A stretch of 51,196 nt of DNA from Saprospiraceae bacterium (GCA_028279185.1 JANQSS010000278.1:1-51196), one strand, 5' to 3'; positions 1-10,063 are shown, counted from the stretch's first letter. Program-made: numbers and translations. The notes: generated by a model from the sequence alone, not told the origin.

Positions 1-421
1 TGTGTCCGATTGGGCGCCAGGCATCTATAGATCCCTGGCGACTATCCATCGTAAAATATTAATAACCAGCACTTTATGAATAAATCGAAACTACGCTTAA
101 AAGGCCCTCAAATGAACTTCCCGGCGGACACTCAAAATATCGTCTTGTCCATTCATAGATGGTAGCTTCGAATGTTTAAATTGAGTTTTTATTGGATGGA
201 TGAAAATCTACTATCTTGGGTAAGCATCGCTTAACCGTATAAGCTAATGGAGCCTGAACATACCTTAAGAGATCAGACCGTAAAGAAAGTTGGCCTTTTT
301 TGAGCTATTTTTATTTAGAACATTGCAGGGCAGGAACACCAGTTTAGCCTGCTGAATACAGTAGATGAGCTTTCAAATAATGGTGAAAACCAATTAACTC
401 AATCGCTTTCAAAATAAACCT
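1..421. other. Non-coding leader of the window
   Basis: No convincing gene is seen here. Positions 15-21 (CGCCAGG) and 34-40 (CCTGGCG) form a 7-bp perfect hairpin without a following T-run. It could be the tail of a transcript entering from the left. The rest is AT-rich and presumably holds the promoter of the gene at 422; no clear TAnnTTTG box was identified. Confidence 0.4.
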
Positions 422-1786
422 ATGAAAAATCGAAAAATCACATTATCCGAAAGTGAGATTCCCGAAAAATGGTACAATGTTATAGCAGACATGCCTAATA
501 AACCCTTGCCGCCTTTACATCCCGGTACGAAAGAACCCATCGGTCCGGATGCCTTGGCGCCATTGTTTCCAATGGAATTAATTCAACAAGAAGTATCTGC
601 GGAAAAATGGGTTGACATACCAGATGAAGTCCGTCATATATATTCAATGTGGCGGCCAACACCCCTGTATAGAGCCTATGGCCTCGAAAAAGCGCTGGAC
701 ACGCCCGCTAAAATCTATTATAAATATGAAGGTGTAAGTCCTTCAGGCTCGCATAAACCAAATACTTCCGTTCCGCAGGCGTATTACAATAAAAAAGAAG
801 GCATAAAGCGGATTACGACAGAGACTGGTGCTGGCCAATGGGGAAGCGCACTCGCGTTTGCTTGTAATCATTTCGATATTGAGTGCGAAGTGTACATGGT
901 GCGATTGTCCTACCACCACAAACCCTATCGAAAAATAATGATGAATACCTGGGGAGCCAAGGTTTTTCCTTCGCCGTCAGATGCGACGGAGGCTGGAAGA
1001 AAAATATTGGCCGAAGATCCCGATACAACGGGATCGCTGGGAATTGCCATTTCGGAAGCAGTCGAACGAGCGGCCACTAATGACGATACGAAGTATGCCC
1101 TGGGAAGTGTGCTCAATCATGTAAAATTACACCAAACAATTATTGGCCAGGAAGCCGTAGCACAAATGGCAAAAACAGGAGATATGCCCGATATTGTCAT
1201 AGCACCATTTGGCGGAGGTTCTAATTTTGCGGGTCTTGCTTTTCCTTTTTTGAGGTTGAATTTTGATGAGGGTAGAAATATCCGATGCATCGCTAGTGAA
1301 CCTACCTCATGTCCAAAATTAACGCGAGGAGTATTTCGGTATGATTTTGGTGATACGGTTGGCATGACGCCACTGCTTCCAATGTATACACTTGGGCATA
1401 ATTTTGTTCCAGCACCTATTCATGCCGGTGGGTTACGTTATCATGGAGCAGGAGTAATTGTAAGTCAATTATTAAAAGATAAATTAATTGAGGCGGTGGC
1501 GCACGACAATATAGAAGTATTTGAGGCAGGGGTAACATTTGCCCGAGCGGAAGGTATTATCCCTGCGCCAGAAGCGACACATGGGATAGCCACGGCAATA
1601 GCCGAGGCTGAAAAATGTAAGCTCGAAGGCGTTTCGAAAACAATATTATTTAATTTATGTGGGCATGGAAATTTTGACATGAAGGCTTACGAAGATTATT
1701 TTGCCGGTAATATTGTTAAACATGAATTAACAAGTCAGGATATACAAGAGTCTCTCGCAAAATTAAATACACCAGAAATTACTTAA
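422..1786 (+). CDS. trpB: TrpB2-type tryptophan synthase beta chain (PLP enzyme)
   Basis: A 454-residue PLP-dependent enzyme of the long TrpB2 branch of tryptophan synthase beta chains, which join indole and serine to give tryptophan. The PLP lysine is K112 in the motif SGSHKPNT. The substrate carboxylate loop ETGAGQWG lies at 134-141 and the phosphate-binding GGGSN at 264-268. The length, the N-terminal extension and the PLP-lysine context fit TrpB2 rather than the roughly 400-residue TrpB1. No trpA or other trp gene is next to it: the next gene is convergent. TrpB2 enzymes often stand alone and may salvage free indole or act as serine deaminases; which applies here cannot be read from sequence. 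The ATG at 422 has an A-rich leader. The family call is firm, the physiological role is not. Confidence 0.93.
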   Translation: MKNRKITLSESEIPEKWYNVIADMPNKPLPPLHPGTKEPIGPDALAPLFPMELIQQEVSAEKWVDIPDEVRHIYSMWRPTPLYRAYGLEKALDTPAKIYYKYEGVSPSGSHKPNTSVPQAYYNKKEGIKRITTETGAGQWGSALAFACNHFDIECEVYMVRLSYHHKPYRKIMMNTWGAKVFPSPSDATEAGRKILAEDPDTTGSLGIAISEAVERAATNDDTKYALGSVLNHVKLHQTIIGQEAVAQMAKTGDMPDIVIAPFGGGSNFAGLAFPFLRLNFDEGRNIRCIASEPTSCPKLTRGVFRYDFGDTVGMTPLLPMYTLGHNFVPAPIHAGGLRYHGAGVIVSQLLKDKLIEAVAHDNIEVFEAGVTFARAEGIIPAPEATHGIATAIAEAEKCKLEGVSKTILFNLCGHGNFDMKAYEDYFAGNIVKHELTSQDIQESLAKLNTPEIT

Positions 1787-1804
1787 AATTTGGGCATGGA
1801 CTCT

Positions 1805-2485
1805 TTAATGTTCGTTTATATAACCATAAATCTGAAAAATAAACAGTGCAATTCCTGCTAAAACTAAAAACCAATTTGTAATCGTATAAAAAGATTGGTA
1901 GCTACTCCATTTTTTCCACCTGGAGATAATAAATACTATTGGAATTAATGCCGCAATTTGACCGAGTTCTACACCAATATTAAAACTTATTATTTTTAAC
2001 AAAAACTGGCCTGGCTCCATTGTAAAGGACTGCAAACGTGTTGATAAGCCCAAGCCATGAATTAAACCAAAAATAAATACCATCATAAGCAGATTTGGTG
2101 AATCTACCTTAAGTATTTTTTTAAATCCTCCAAGGTTTTCAAATCCCTTGTATAATACACTTAGAGCAATGACGGCATCGATTATGTGTTCGTCGGCTTT
2201 AACCCCTAAAAAAGTAGCGCCGATGAGTGTTATACTGTGCCCAATTGTGAAGACCGTTATGAAGCGAACGATGTCTTTGAAATTATTGAGATAAAAGATA
2301 ACACCGGTCAAAAATAGAAGGTGGTCATATCCTGTGACCATATGCTTTGCGCCAACAAGAATATAGGACAGCAGACCACCATTGTTCAATATTTCCTGAT
2401 CGGATGCACTTACATCATGTGCCAGGAGCGTCAACGGTAACAATAAAAACAAGAAGGATACGAGGTTTTTACTCGATGGTTTCAT
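1805..2485 (-). CDS. HupE/UreJ family membrane protein
   Basis: A 226-residue polytopic membrane protein with an N-terminal signal-like helix (about 8-22) and about six further hydrophobic segments. It carries the HupE/UreJ_2 signatures: GYDHLLF at 52-58, FTIGHSITL at 79-87 and FGLIHGLG at 139-146, with a later FNIGVELGQ. The histidines and acidic residues in these helices are conserved in this family and are thought to handle nickel or cobalt, but no hydrogenase or urease genes are near. In Bacteroidota such proteins are usually annotated only at family level. It converges on the trpB gene with an 18-bp gap. Family assignment is strong; a transported metal is inference. Confidence 0.85.
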   Translation of the reverse strand: MKPSSKNLVSFLFLLLPLTLLAHDVSASDQEILNNGGLLSYILVGAKHMVTGYDHLLFLTGVIFYLNNFKDIVRFITVFTIGHSITLIGATFLGVKADEHIIDAVIALSVLYKGFENLGGFKKILKVDSPNLLMMVFIFGLIHGLGLSTRLQSFTMEPGQFLLKIISFNIGVELGQIAALIPIVFIISRWKKWSSYQSFYTITNWFLVLAGIALFIFQIYGYINEH

Positions 2486-2863
2486 ACAGGCTTTTTATCG
2501 CGAATTAAAATCAAAGATTAAGAAGAAAAAACGAAAGTACGAAAAGACAACAAAGATGAGGACCTCCGTTTAGAACCTAATATCACCCTGATTTTCACGT
2601 ATCTTGCAACGATATGCAGGCAAGATATTATCAAATTTGGTGGCCATCGCCACAGCTATATCTGTTTTGCATTATTGGAGTATCAGCGTGTTTCGAAGTA
2701 TTTTAATTGGGAGGAAACAAAGACACGAATGCATCAACGACACAATAGATGTAATGCTGCAACTCGGAAACGAATGTAAAGGACATATAGAGTCATTTTT
2801 TAATTTGTTGGACTGGCCTTTTGAATGGAGAAATGGACTTATGCTAAAAATAAGCGCAATTTA
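2486..2863. other. Intergenic region between divergent genes
   Basis: A 378-bp gap between the leftward HupE-like gene and the rightward YafY-type regulator. An 86-codon frame at 2604-2864 crosses it but resembles nothing I recognise, has no convincing start context and runs into the start of the regulator. I treat the stretch as promoter and leader DNA for both flanking genes. Confidence 0.4.
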
Positions 2864-3562
2864 ATGGGACAAGAAAAGCCAAGGTTGATCAGGCTTACAG
2901 CCATCATTACACAACTTCAATCAAAACGAATCATCACGGCTAGAGCTATAGCTGAGAGGCATGGGGTCAGTATACGGACTGTATATCGTGATATTAGAAC
3001 TCTCCAGGATTCGGGCATACCTATCGTCATGCAGGAAGGACGAGGGTATTCAATTATGGAGGGGTATAAATTGCCTCCGGTGATGTTTACCGAAAAAGAA
3101 GCACTTGCGCTTATCACCGCGGAACATTTAATCAAGAAGAACAAAGATGCATCCCTGACCGATAATTACGAAAGCGCAATTACGAAAATTAAATCGGTTC
3201 TTCAACAGAGTCAAAAGTCTAAAACCGAATTGGTGTCAGATCGCATTCAAATTCGAAATAATATTCAAGAAGAAAAGTCAAGTAATTACCTCATCGAGCT
3301 TCAAACAGCCATTGCTAACTTCATCGTCCTTCAACTGACGTATGTCTCTTTACAGGGGCTAAAGAGTCGACGCGATATTGAGCCGTTTGCGGTCTATACC
3401 ACAAAAGATAATTGGGTTCTCATCGCATTCTGTCGGTTAAAACAAGATTTTCGCGCCTTTCGATTGGATCGAATTGTAGCCCTTCTACCTACCGCGCTTC
3501 ATTTTCAGCCGCATAAAATCACACTGGAGCAGTATCTCGAATCGTGCCGGGAAAAATGGTGA
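2864..3562 (+). CDS. YafY/WYL-type HTH transcriptional regulator
   Basis: A 232-residue regulator with an N-terminal DeoR/HTH_11-like winged helix (about 5-60), seen as the run RLTAIITQLQSKRIITA followed by AERHGVSIRTVYRDIRTLQDSGIPI. A short linker (GYKLPPVMFTEKEALAL) leads to a C-terminal WYL-like ligand-sensing region ending near DNWVLIAFCRLKQDFRAFRLDRI. An in-frame ATG 39 nt upstream (2825) would add a lysine- and asparagine-rich stretch not typical of the family, so I start at 2864. It heads a same-strand cluster with a GyrI-like effector-binding protein, a DUF1801 protein and a methyltransferase. YafY regulators are often encoded beside GyrI-like proteins, which supports a shared small-molecule response. 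The ligand is unknown. Confidence 0.88.
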   Translation: MGQEKPRLIRLTAIITQLQSKRIITARAIAERHGVSIRTVYRDIRTLQDSGIPIVMQEGRGYSIMEGYKLPPVMFTEKEALALITAEHLIKKNKDASLTDNYESAITKIKSVLQQSQKSKTELVSDRIQIRNNIQEEKSSNYLIELQTAIANFIVLQLTYVSLQGLKSRRDIEPFAVYTTKDNWVLIAFCRLKQDFRAFRLDRIVALLPTALHFQPHKITLEQYLESCREKW

Positions 3563-3627
3563 CGCACCCCTGACACTAGGTTGTCATAGGCTAGGCTGAC
3601 ATTTACATCGAATCAAATAAAAATATC

Positions 3628-4086
3628 ATGCAAAAAGTACAAGTCGCACCTTTTCATCTCGTCGGCCTATCCATTAGAACAACCAATGAAAACGGGCAGG
3701 GTGCAATCGACATTGGACAGCTATGGGGACGTTTCATGTCCGAAGGTGTATTGAATAAAATCGAGAATAAGATTGACGACACGATTTATTCACTGTATAC
3801 GAATTACGAGGGGGATTACACCCAGCCCTACACGGTGATCCTTGGTTGTTGCGTACACGATTTGTCCACAGTTCCGGAAGGGTTGGTCGCGAAATCGTTT
3901 AAAGGCGGGACGTATATGAAATTGTCAGCAAAAGGTGATTTGACAAAAGGACTAATCGTCGAACAATGGCAGCATATTTGGCGCATGGATTTAAATCGAT
4001 CGTACACATGTGATTTCGAGGTGTTCGATGAGCGTGCGCAAAATCCAAATGAAGCAGAGGTAGATTTTTATATTGCAGTTGAATAA
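3628..4086 (+). CDS. GyrI-like / AraC-type effector-binding domain protein
   Basis: A 152-residue stand-alone effector-binding domain of the GyrI-like superfamily, closest in layout to the integron-associated Cass2 type. It has no signal peptide and no DNA-binding domain. Visible hallmarks are the N-terminal strand VAPFHLVGLSIRT, the segment IGQLWGRFMSEG, the central YTVILGCCV strand, and the C-terminal DFEVFDERAQNPNEAEVDFYIAVE. In the family these domains bind hydrophobic or cationic drugs. It sits 65 bp after the YafY-type regulator and 11 bp before the next gene, so co-transcription is likely. It may act as a soluble binding partner or scavenger in the same response; that is inference. Confidence 0.85.
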   Translation: MQKVQVAPFHLVGLSIRTTNENGQGAIDIGQLWGRFMSEGVLNKIENKIDDTIYSLYTNYEGDYTQPYTVILGCCVHDLSTVPEGLVAKSFKGGTYMKLSAKGDLTKGLIVEQWQHIWRMDLNRSYTCDFEVFDERAQNPNEAEVDFYIAVE

Positions 4087-4097
4087 CGGATTATCTG

Positions 4098-4463
4098 ATG
4101 GCGGAAGAATTGGATGCATTTTACTTGGGTTTGGATGAACCTAATAAAGGTTGTTTGCTGGCACTTCGCGACATTATTTTAGAACAGGACGACCATGTTT
4201 CCGAAACGAGGAAGTATGGTATGCCCTGTTTTTGTTATAAGGGAAAAATGTTTTGCTACCTCTGGATAGATAAGAAAATAAATGAACCTTACGTGCTAAT
4301 GGTCGAGGGTAAATACTTGAATCACCCATTTCTGGAAAAAGGAAATCGAGCACGAATGAAAACATTGCCTATCAATCCGAATGAAGATATTCCATTGGCC
4401 CAGGTCAATAGAATATTAAAAGATGCCTTAGATTTATATCGCAATGGTATTATTCGATTATAG
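4098..4463 (+). CDS. DUF1801 domain protein
   Basis: A 121-residue protein of the DUF1801 (YdhG-like) fold. The N-terminal half contains LDEPNKGCLLALRDIILEQDDHVSETRKYGMPCFCYKGKMFCYLWID in outline, where the ETRKYGMP segment and the KMFCYL strand are typical. The C-terminal ILKDALDLYRN helix completes the domain. No catalytic function is established for the family. It lies 11 bp after the GyrI-like gene and 6 bp before the methyltransferase, so all four genes from 2864 to 6089 probably form one transcript. Confidence 0.85.
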   Translation: MAEELDAFYLGLDEPNKGCLLALRDIILEQDDHVSETRKYGMPCFCYKGKMFCYLWIDKKINEPYVLMVEGKYLNHPFLEKGNRARMKTLPINPNEDIPLAQVNRILKDALDLYRNGIIRL

Positions 4464-4469
4464 ATTAAA

Positions 4470-6089
4470 ATGGGTATGACGCGCGAGGAAAAACGGCTTT
4501 TGCGAGCTGATTTGTTTCGGCATCTTGATGGCATCGTCACGGCACCAACGGCCTTTGCCATATACAAGTCCAATTTGTTGGACACGCTACTTGAGGAGAA
4601 GACAATAACTTTAAGTGAAGCAACGCGGCGTTTTAAAGCAAACAAAGGCTACTTAAATGTTGGTCTTCGCGTGCTGGCATCTCAAGGGTGGCTCGATTAT
4701 AAGGTGGAACAAGGTACTGTAGTAATTGGGGTAAATGACAGTAGTGTCGATGTCTTTCCACTTTTTGAGCGCTATAAAGATGTCGTCGATTTGATGGAGT
4801 TTTCTGGAAATTTTCACCCGCGAAAGTTTGAAAAAGAACCTTTTTTATTTCTGGAACGAATCTTCAATACATATCGGAAGGAAAAAGAAGGCAGGCTGCA
4901 TGTGGATGACAAAATCGCTGCGCTGGAGTATCAGGTATCAAAGCATGTAGAAGGTGTTATTATTGGTCCAACGGCCGTAGCTCTTGGTATGGGAGGGATG
5001 TTTCATAAATATTTTATGGAGGCTTCATTCAGGCCAGAGGAGTTTCATCAGGATGGCGAAAGTTTTCAACGCTTACTGGATATTTTTGTCTATTTCGGAT
5101 GGTTTGATCAAAGCAATGGAACATATAGATTTACAGAGAAAGGACTATTCTATGCACGACGTGCAAGTGCTTATGGTGTTACAGTATCTTATATTCCATT
5201 GTTTAGAAAAGTGAAGGAGTTAATGTTTGGAGATCCTACCATTTTTTGGAAACTGCCTGCCGGATCTAAGGAAATACATGTTGATCGCGAAATGAATGTT
5301 TGGGGCAGTGGAGGGGCGCATTCCAATTATTTTAAAAAAATCGATGAAATAATAATTGATTTATTTAACAAGCCGATTGATGAACAACCAAAGGGAATCG
5401 TGGATATGGGCTGTGGTAATGGCGCTTTCCTAATCCATTTATTTGATGTGATCGAACGGCGAACACTACGAGGAACAATGTTGGAAGACTATCCGCTTTT
5501 TCTTGTTGGAGCAGATTTTAACGAGGCAGCATTGAAAGTGACAAAGGCCAATATTATTCAGGCCGATATATGGGCAAAAGTTATTTTTGGAGATATTGGA
5601 AAGCCAGAGTTACTTGCTCATGATTTACAAGAAAATTATGGCATTCAACTTAGTGATTTATTAAATGTACGGACGTTTTTAGATCATAATCGCGCATGGC
5701 AAGACCCGGAAACAATTGATTTAGGCCGAAACAGCACTTCCACTGGCGCTTTTGCTTTTAGAGGTCGACATTTGCCAAATACTATCGTTGAAGAAAATCT
5801 GCGCGCACATTTCATCAAATGGGCGCCCTATGTAAAGCGGTTTGGACTTTTAGTTATCGAATTACACACCATTTCTCCGGAAGTTATTTCCGGGCATTTA
5901 GGAAAGACACCGGCAACAGCATATGACGCCACACATGGTTTCTCTGATCAATACATTGTTGAAATAGATGTCTTTCATAAGGTGGCAGAAGAGGCAGGTC
6001 TATTTATCGACGAACAACACTTTGTGAAATTCCCTGAATCGGAATTAGCTACGGTGAGCTTGAACTTTCTGAAAACAAAAGCCTCTTAG
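4470..6089 (+). CDS. Class I SAM-dependent methyltransferase, AprA-MT1-like architecture
   Basis: A 539-residue protein. The N-terminal part (about 1-290) looks like tandem winged-helix or lid modules, with HTH-like segments around 40-80 and 150-260. The C-terminal part is a Rossmann methyltransferase with SAM motif I DMGCGNGAF near 312, the acidic motif VGADFNEAAL after it and the segment VRTFLDHNR ending at 408. Its length and the winged-helix/lid/core order resemble the methyltransferase domains of polyketide megasynthases such as AprA MT1, which use a mononuclear metal, but no polyketide genes are present. It ends the YafY cluster, 6 bp after the DUF1801 gene. Methyltransferase identity is firm; the substrate and the AprA comparison are inference. 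Confidence 0.8.
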   Translation: MGMTREEKRLLRADLFRHLDGIVTAPTAFAIYKSNLLDTLLEEKTITLSEATRRFKANKGYLNVGLRVLASQGWLDYKVEQGTVVIGVNDSSVDVFPLFERYKDVVDLMEFSGNFHPRKFEKEPFLFLERIFNTYRKEKEGRLHVDDKIAALEYQVSKHVEGVIIGPTAVALGMGGMFHKYFMEASFRPEEFHQDGESFQRLLDIFVYFGWFDQSNGTYRFTEKGLFYARRASAYGVTVSYIPLFRKVKELMFGDPTIFWKLPAGSKEIHVDREMNVWGSGGAHSNYFKKIDEIIIDLFNKPIDEQPKGIVDMGCGNGAFLIHLFDVIERRTLRGTMLEDYPLFLVGADFNEAALKVTKANIIQADIWAKVIFGDIGKPELLAHDLQENYGIQLSDLLNVRTFLDHNRAWQDPETIDLGRNSTSTGAFAFRGRHLPNTIVEENLRAHFIKWAPYVKRFGLLVIELHTISPEVISGHLGKTPATAYDATHGFSDQYIVEIDVFHKVAEEAGLFIDEQHFVKFPESELATVSLNFLKTKAS

Positions 6090-6380
6090 CCATGAGAAAA
6101 CTAAATCCGTAGCGCCAATTGACTGTTTCATTTAGTGGCAAAGTATTTACATTTCTAAACACAAAGTAAATATTATTTTGTGCCGGAGAAAAAGCGCTCC
6201 TGACTTCCCATATTCATATTTCGAGTACGTATTATTGTGACGCGATTATTCATGTGTTACATGCCCCAAGCGAACACACTTACGAAGACATGAACTATGG
6301 CAAGTTATTGGAGTGTAACATTTCAAATAATACAAGCAGTACGTACAAATGATATTTATTTTTAATAATTAGCGCAACCT

Positions 6381-7508
6381 TTGAACCACTTACCTGATTA
6401 TAACATCGCCAATTTAATCGTTATAGCTGCTGCTATACAAGGTTTTATATTTGGGGCGTATGTGCTTTTATTTTATAAGCACCGAACATTATCGCATCGG
6501 TACTTGGCGGCGCTAGTTCTACTCATTTCCGTTAACAATCTTTACTACTGGGTCATTGATACGAATCTATATCGCGTATATCAATGGCGTTTTTATCGTT
6601 ACGTCTTGATTCCGTGGGATTTACTTATGCTTCCGGTATTCTATTTTTTTGTAGCTACATATTTACAACATCCGATTAAAAAGAAAATATTGTACCTATT
6701 ACCCTTTATTACAGGAGCAAGTTTTCACATTACATTTTTCATATCTCGGGTTTTGTTAAAGAACTATTCGTTTATTCCGATGCCATTTATTAATGAATAC
6801 TATGGACTGGAAGAGTATGCAACAATCCTGTTCAATATTTTTATGATTTTGATCACCTTTCGATTTATTCGACGCGCTGATAAAAAGCTGATACAGTCGA
6901 GGGGTCGCCCTCTGCTATACGAGACGAAGTGGTTAAAACAAATGCTGTTGACAGCTTTTATTATTTGCATTACCTGGATAGTACTGCTTTTCGTGGATCA
7001 TATAGTAGACCCACCATGGCTTGGGAATAGAGCTAAATACTATTTTATCTGGATTTGCATGTCGGGGCTCATTTACTGCTTGGGATATAGCGGCGTATAT
7101 CACCTTGGTATTTTCAACCAACGAAAAAAAATCCGATTAGCTGAGAAGAAACAAACAGGAGAAAAAAGTACTTTAAAGAAAGAACACTTTGACCGGATAA
7201 CATCGAGCATATTGAATGAAAAAATGTATTTAAATCCAAATTTAACACTTCATTCATTATCCCAAAGTCTTCAAATGAGTGAAAGTTATATTTCGGCACA
7301 CATCAATTCCTTTTCCCAATCTAACTTTTCAACATTTATAAATCATTTACGAATAGAATACGCCAAGAAACTTCTTCGCGATCCTGCATACACGAACTTC
7401 ACAATTGTATCCATAGCCCTTGAATCGGGCTTCAACTCGAAGTCCACTTTCTATGCAGCGTTTAAAAAACATGAAGGGATATCACCGACTGTGTTTCGCA
7501 ATAGTTAA
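6381..7508 (+). CDS. Membrane-anchored AraC-family transcriptional regulator
   Basis: A 375-residue protein with about seven hydrophobic segments over residues 8-245 (the first is IANLIVIAAAIQGFIFGAYV) and a C-terminal AraC-type double HTH over about 270-373. The HTH is recognisable from LTLHSLSQSLQMSESYISAHIN and the end motif IALESGFNSKSTFYAAFKKH followed by GISPTVFRN. This seven-helix plus AraC layout is common in Bacteroidota and probably senses a signal at the membrane. The start is TTG at 6381; no ATG allows the first helix to be kept. It stands alone after a 291-bp gap, 71 bp before the repetitive secreted protein, which is a plausible but unproven target. Confidence 0.87.
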   Translation: MNHLPDYNIANLIVIAAAIQGFIFGAYVLLFYKHRTLSHRYLAALVLLISVNNLYYWVIDTNLYRVYQWRFYRYVLIPWDLLMLPVFYFFVATYLQHPIKKKILYLLPFITGASFHITFFISRVLLKNYSFIPMPFINEYYGLEEYATILFNIFMILITFRFIRRADKKLIQSRGRPLLYETKWLKQMLLTAFIICITWIVLLFVDHIVDPPWLGNRAKYYFIWICMSGLIYCLGYSGVYHLGIFNQRKKIRLAEKKQTGEKSTLKKEHFDRITSSILNEKMYLNPNLTLHSLSQSLQMSESYISAHINSFSQSNFSTFINHLRIEYAKKLLRDPAYTNFTIVSIALESGFNSKSTFYAAFKKHEGISPTVFRNS

Positions 7509-7579
7509 AAAACGTCCGGATTCTTATAGATTCGATAATCCTGGACGATGCTGCGGACAATAATGTACACCTTGTGTAA

Positions 7580-10063
7580 ATGAGGAAGTTACTACTTACT
7601 GCCTATTTAGGTATTGTATTAAACATTTTTATCAATGCGCAAATGCCGGCGGCCGTCGCAGATTTTGAAGCATCGAATCAGGCCGCACCAGCTATCACCG
7701 ATGGAATTTTAATCCCGAGGATTGACACGTTTCCGGTAATAGCACCTACGATTGCGCAACGTGGCATGCTTGTATTTTTAAACCATGATATTCCCGATCA
7801 TCATCCAAAAGGGTTTTATTATTGGGAAAGTAATACGAATAAATGGATTGGCGTAACACCTGAATTGCCTTCTCCCGATGATGATCGGGTTGATCACCTG
7901 GCAGATGGAAAAACGGACCCGGGTAGTGGCTTGGAAGGATCTATGTTCTTAGGATTTTATGCTGGCCAAAACGATGACGGATCAGCTAATAAAAACATCG
8001 GCTTTGGTTATGAAGCTTTGCGCTCTAATACGAGTGGTAGTTATCATACAGCAGTAGGGTACAATGCTCTGAAAAATAATTCCATCGGGGTACATAACAC
8101 AGGCCTAGGCGCTCATGCACTCCAGACGAATACGACTGGTAATCACAATACGGCCACAGGTGTGTATGCTATGTTTTATAATACGACCGGGTCAAATAAT
8201 ACGGCCAGCGGCTATTTTTCATTGTATAAAAATACCATCGGAAATGCGAATACGGCGCAAGGGTATTTTTCTATGTACAACAATACAACTGGTGTCTACA
8301 ATGTGGCCAATGGCTATGAAAGCCTGATGGAAAACACAGTCGGCCGCTCTAATACCGCTGTTGGCTTTAAAGCACTACGCGAAAATATCGAAGGAAATAA
8401 TAATACGGCAGTGGGTTATCAAACGCTGGCGAATAATTCCACAGCAAGTTTAAATACCGCAGTTGGTTCGATGGCACTTCATCATAATGCGACCGGTGAA
8501 AAAAATGTTGCTATAGGGGATTCTACTCTTTTTTCCAATACCGACGGCGCACAGAACGTTGCACTCGGAAACAAGGCACTTATGGCAAATACAACGGGAG
8601 ACTATAATGTCGCAATCGGTTATGAGGCTTTGCAAGAAAATCTTCTGGCTTCAAGAAATACAGTAATAGGCTATCAAACGATGAAAAACAATATATCGGG
8701 GAATAGCTCCGTGGCAATCGGATACAAAACCATGTTTTTCAACAATAGTGGATTTGCCAATGTAGCAATTGGGCGAGAGGCATTGCGGTCCAATGAAACA
8801 GGTGGCCGGAATATTTCTATTGGTTACAAAAACTTATATGACAATATTGATGGCCAGCGGAATGTCGCCATTGGTTATCAAGCCATGAATAAAAATATTG
8901 GTGGCGCGGAAAATGTTTCCGTTGGCTATGAATCATTATTGCGAAATACGACCGGTTCGTACAATACAGCATTGGGCTATTTTGCATTGTGGACAAATAC
9001 GGAAGGAGAGCATAATGTGGCATTGGGTCGCGAGGCATTGAAATTTAATACAACGGGAGACTATAATATTGCCATCGGTCAATCCGCCTTATGGTCAAAT
9101 GCAACTACCAGCGACTTAATTGCGATTGGCCACCAGGCATTGTATTCTAATTCAACCGGAGAATACAACATTGCTATTGGTAAAGAAGCCGGTGAAGGCA
9201 TTACCGCAGCAGACGGAAACATCGCTATTGGGTACCAGAGTTTAATGTCAAACGAAACGGGAAATGGCAATATTGGAATTGGTCGACAGGCCTTATTGTT
9301 GAATACAGGGCGTTTTAATACAGCCTTGGGAACCTGGGCCGCTGACAACAATGTAACCGGAGAATTTAATACGGCGATTGGGGCTTTGTCCGCATCAGTG
9401 GGTACAGAAGGGAATAACAATACAGCGGTCGGATATCAGTCCCTATTGGTAAGTAGGGCAAGCCAAAATACCGCCGTTGGTGTTCGCGCAGAATCCTATC
9501 AACACTGGTGGGCAAATACAACATGTATTGGCTATCAAGCGCGATCAACCGATACCAGTCAAGTTCGTTTGGGTGACTTTAATGTCACTTCCATCGGAGG
9601 GTATGCCAATTGGACTAACCTTTCTGATGCGCGGTTTAAGATAAATGTTCGTGAAAATGTCATTGGCCTTGATTTTATTAATAAACTACGACCGATAACG
9701 TACAACATTGATATGGATGCGTTGAATCAGTTTTTTGATGTACCGACATCGCACCGTACTGCACGCTTAGAGGCAAGAAAATTCGAGGAACTTCAAACTG
9801 GATTTATCGCACAAGAAGTGGAGCGAGCCGCACAAGAAGTTGGTTATGATTTCCATGGTGTGGAGGTACCAAAAAATGTTACGTCACATTACGGACTCCG
9901 GTACGCAGAATTTGTCGTACCACTTGTGAAAGCTGTGCAGGAATTGAGTGCCGAAAATAAACTGTTGAAAATGGAAAACAATGAATTAGCAGGAGAAGTA
10001 GCTGCGATAAAAAATAAACAAGCGGAAATATTATTGCGATTAAAGAAGGATAAGCCCCAATAA
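7580..10063 (+). CDS. Secreted tail-fibre-like repeat protein with Peptidase_S74 chaperone domain
   Basis: An 827-residue protein with a signal peptide (1-20, ending INA-Q). From about 143 to 665 it has roughly 31 tandem 17-residue repeats of the form GY-x-A/S-L-xx-NTTG-xx-NTAI, as in the left-handed beta-roll head of YadA-like trimeric adhesins. The C-terminus is an intramolecular chaperone of the S74 type: S682-D683-A-R-F-K687 marks the expected self-cleavage site, followed by GLDFINKLRPITY, QTGFIAQEVERAA, YAEFVVPLVKAVQEL and a final coiled coil (about 785-822). S74 domains help trimeric fibres fold and then cut themselves off. The protein is probably a trimeric surface fibre. No T9SS tail is seen; how it is surface-attached is unknown. 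Confidence 0.88.
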   Translation: MRKLLLTAYLGIVLNIFINAQMPAAVADFEASNQAAPAITDGILIPRIDTFPVIAPTIAQRGMLVFLNHDIPDHHPKGFYYWESNTNKWIGVTPELPSPDDDRVDHLADGKTDPGSGLEGSMFLGFYAGQNDDGSANKNIGFGYEALRSNTSGSYHTAVGYNALKNNSIGVHNTGLGAHALQTNTTGNHNTATGVYAMFYNTTGSNNTASGYFSLYKNTIGNANTAQGYFSMYNNTTGVYNVANGYESLMENTVGRSNTAVGFKALRENIEGNNNTAVGYQTLANNSTASLNTAVGSMALHHNATGEKNVAIGDSTLFSNTDGAQNVALGNKALMANTTGDYNVAIGYEALQENLLASRNTVIGYQTMKNNISGNSSVAIGYKTMFFNNSGFANVAIGREALRSNETGGRNISIGYKNLYDNIDGQRNVAIGYQAMNKNIGGAENVSVGYESLLRNTTGSYNTALGYFALWTNTEGEHNVALGREALKFNTTGDYNIAIGQSALWSNATTSDLIAIGHQALYSNSTGEYNIAIGKEAGEGITAADGNIAIGYQSLMSNETGNGNIGIGRQALLLNTGRFNTALGTWAADNNVTGEFNTAIGALSASVGTEGNNNTAVGYQSLLVSRASQNTAVGVRAESYQHWWANTTCIGYQARSTDTSQVRLGDFNVTSIGGYANWTNLSDARFKINVRENVIGLDFINKLRPITYNIDMDALNQFFDVPTSHRTARLEARKFEELQTGFIAQEVERAAQEVGYDFHGVEVPKNVTSHYGLRYAEFVVPLVKAVQELSAENKLLKMENNELAGEVAAIKNKQAEILLRLKKDKPQ

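Noticed and set aside
1805-2485. Nickel import for hydrogenase or urease
   Set aside because: The HupE/UreJ motifs are present, but no hydrogenase or urease gene is in the window, so only the family is called.
2604-2864. 86-codon rightward frame before the YafY-type gene
   Set aside because: No recognisable domain, poor codon character, and its end overlaps the start of a well-supported regulator. Another frame in the same place is equally open.
8115-9548. Several open frames inside the tail-fibre-like gene, on both strands
   Set aside because: These follow from the 51-nt periodic repeat of the real gene, which keeps other frames open.
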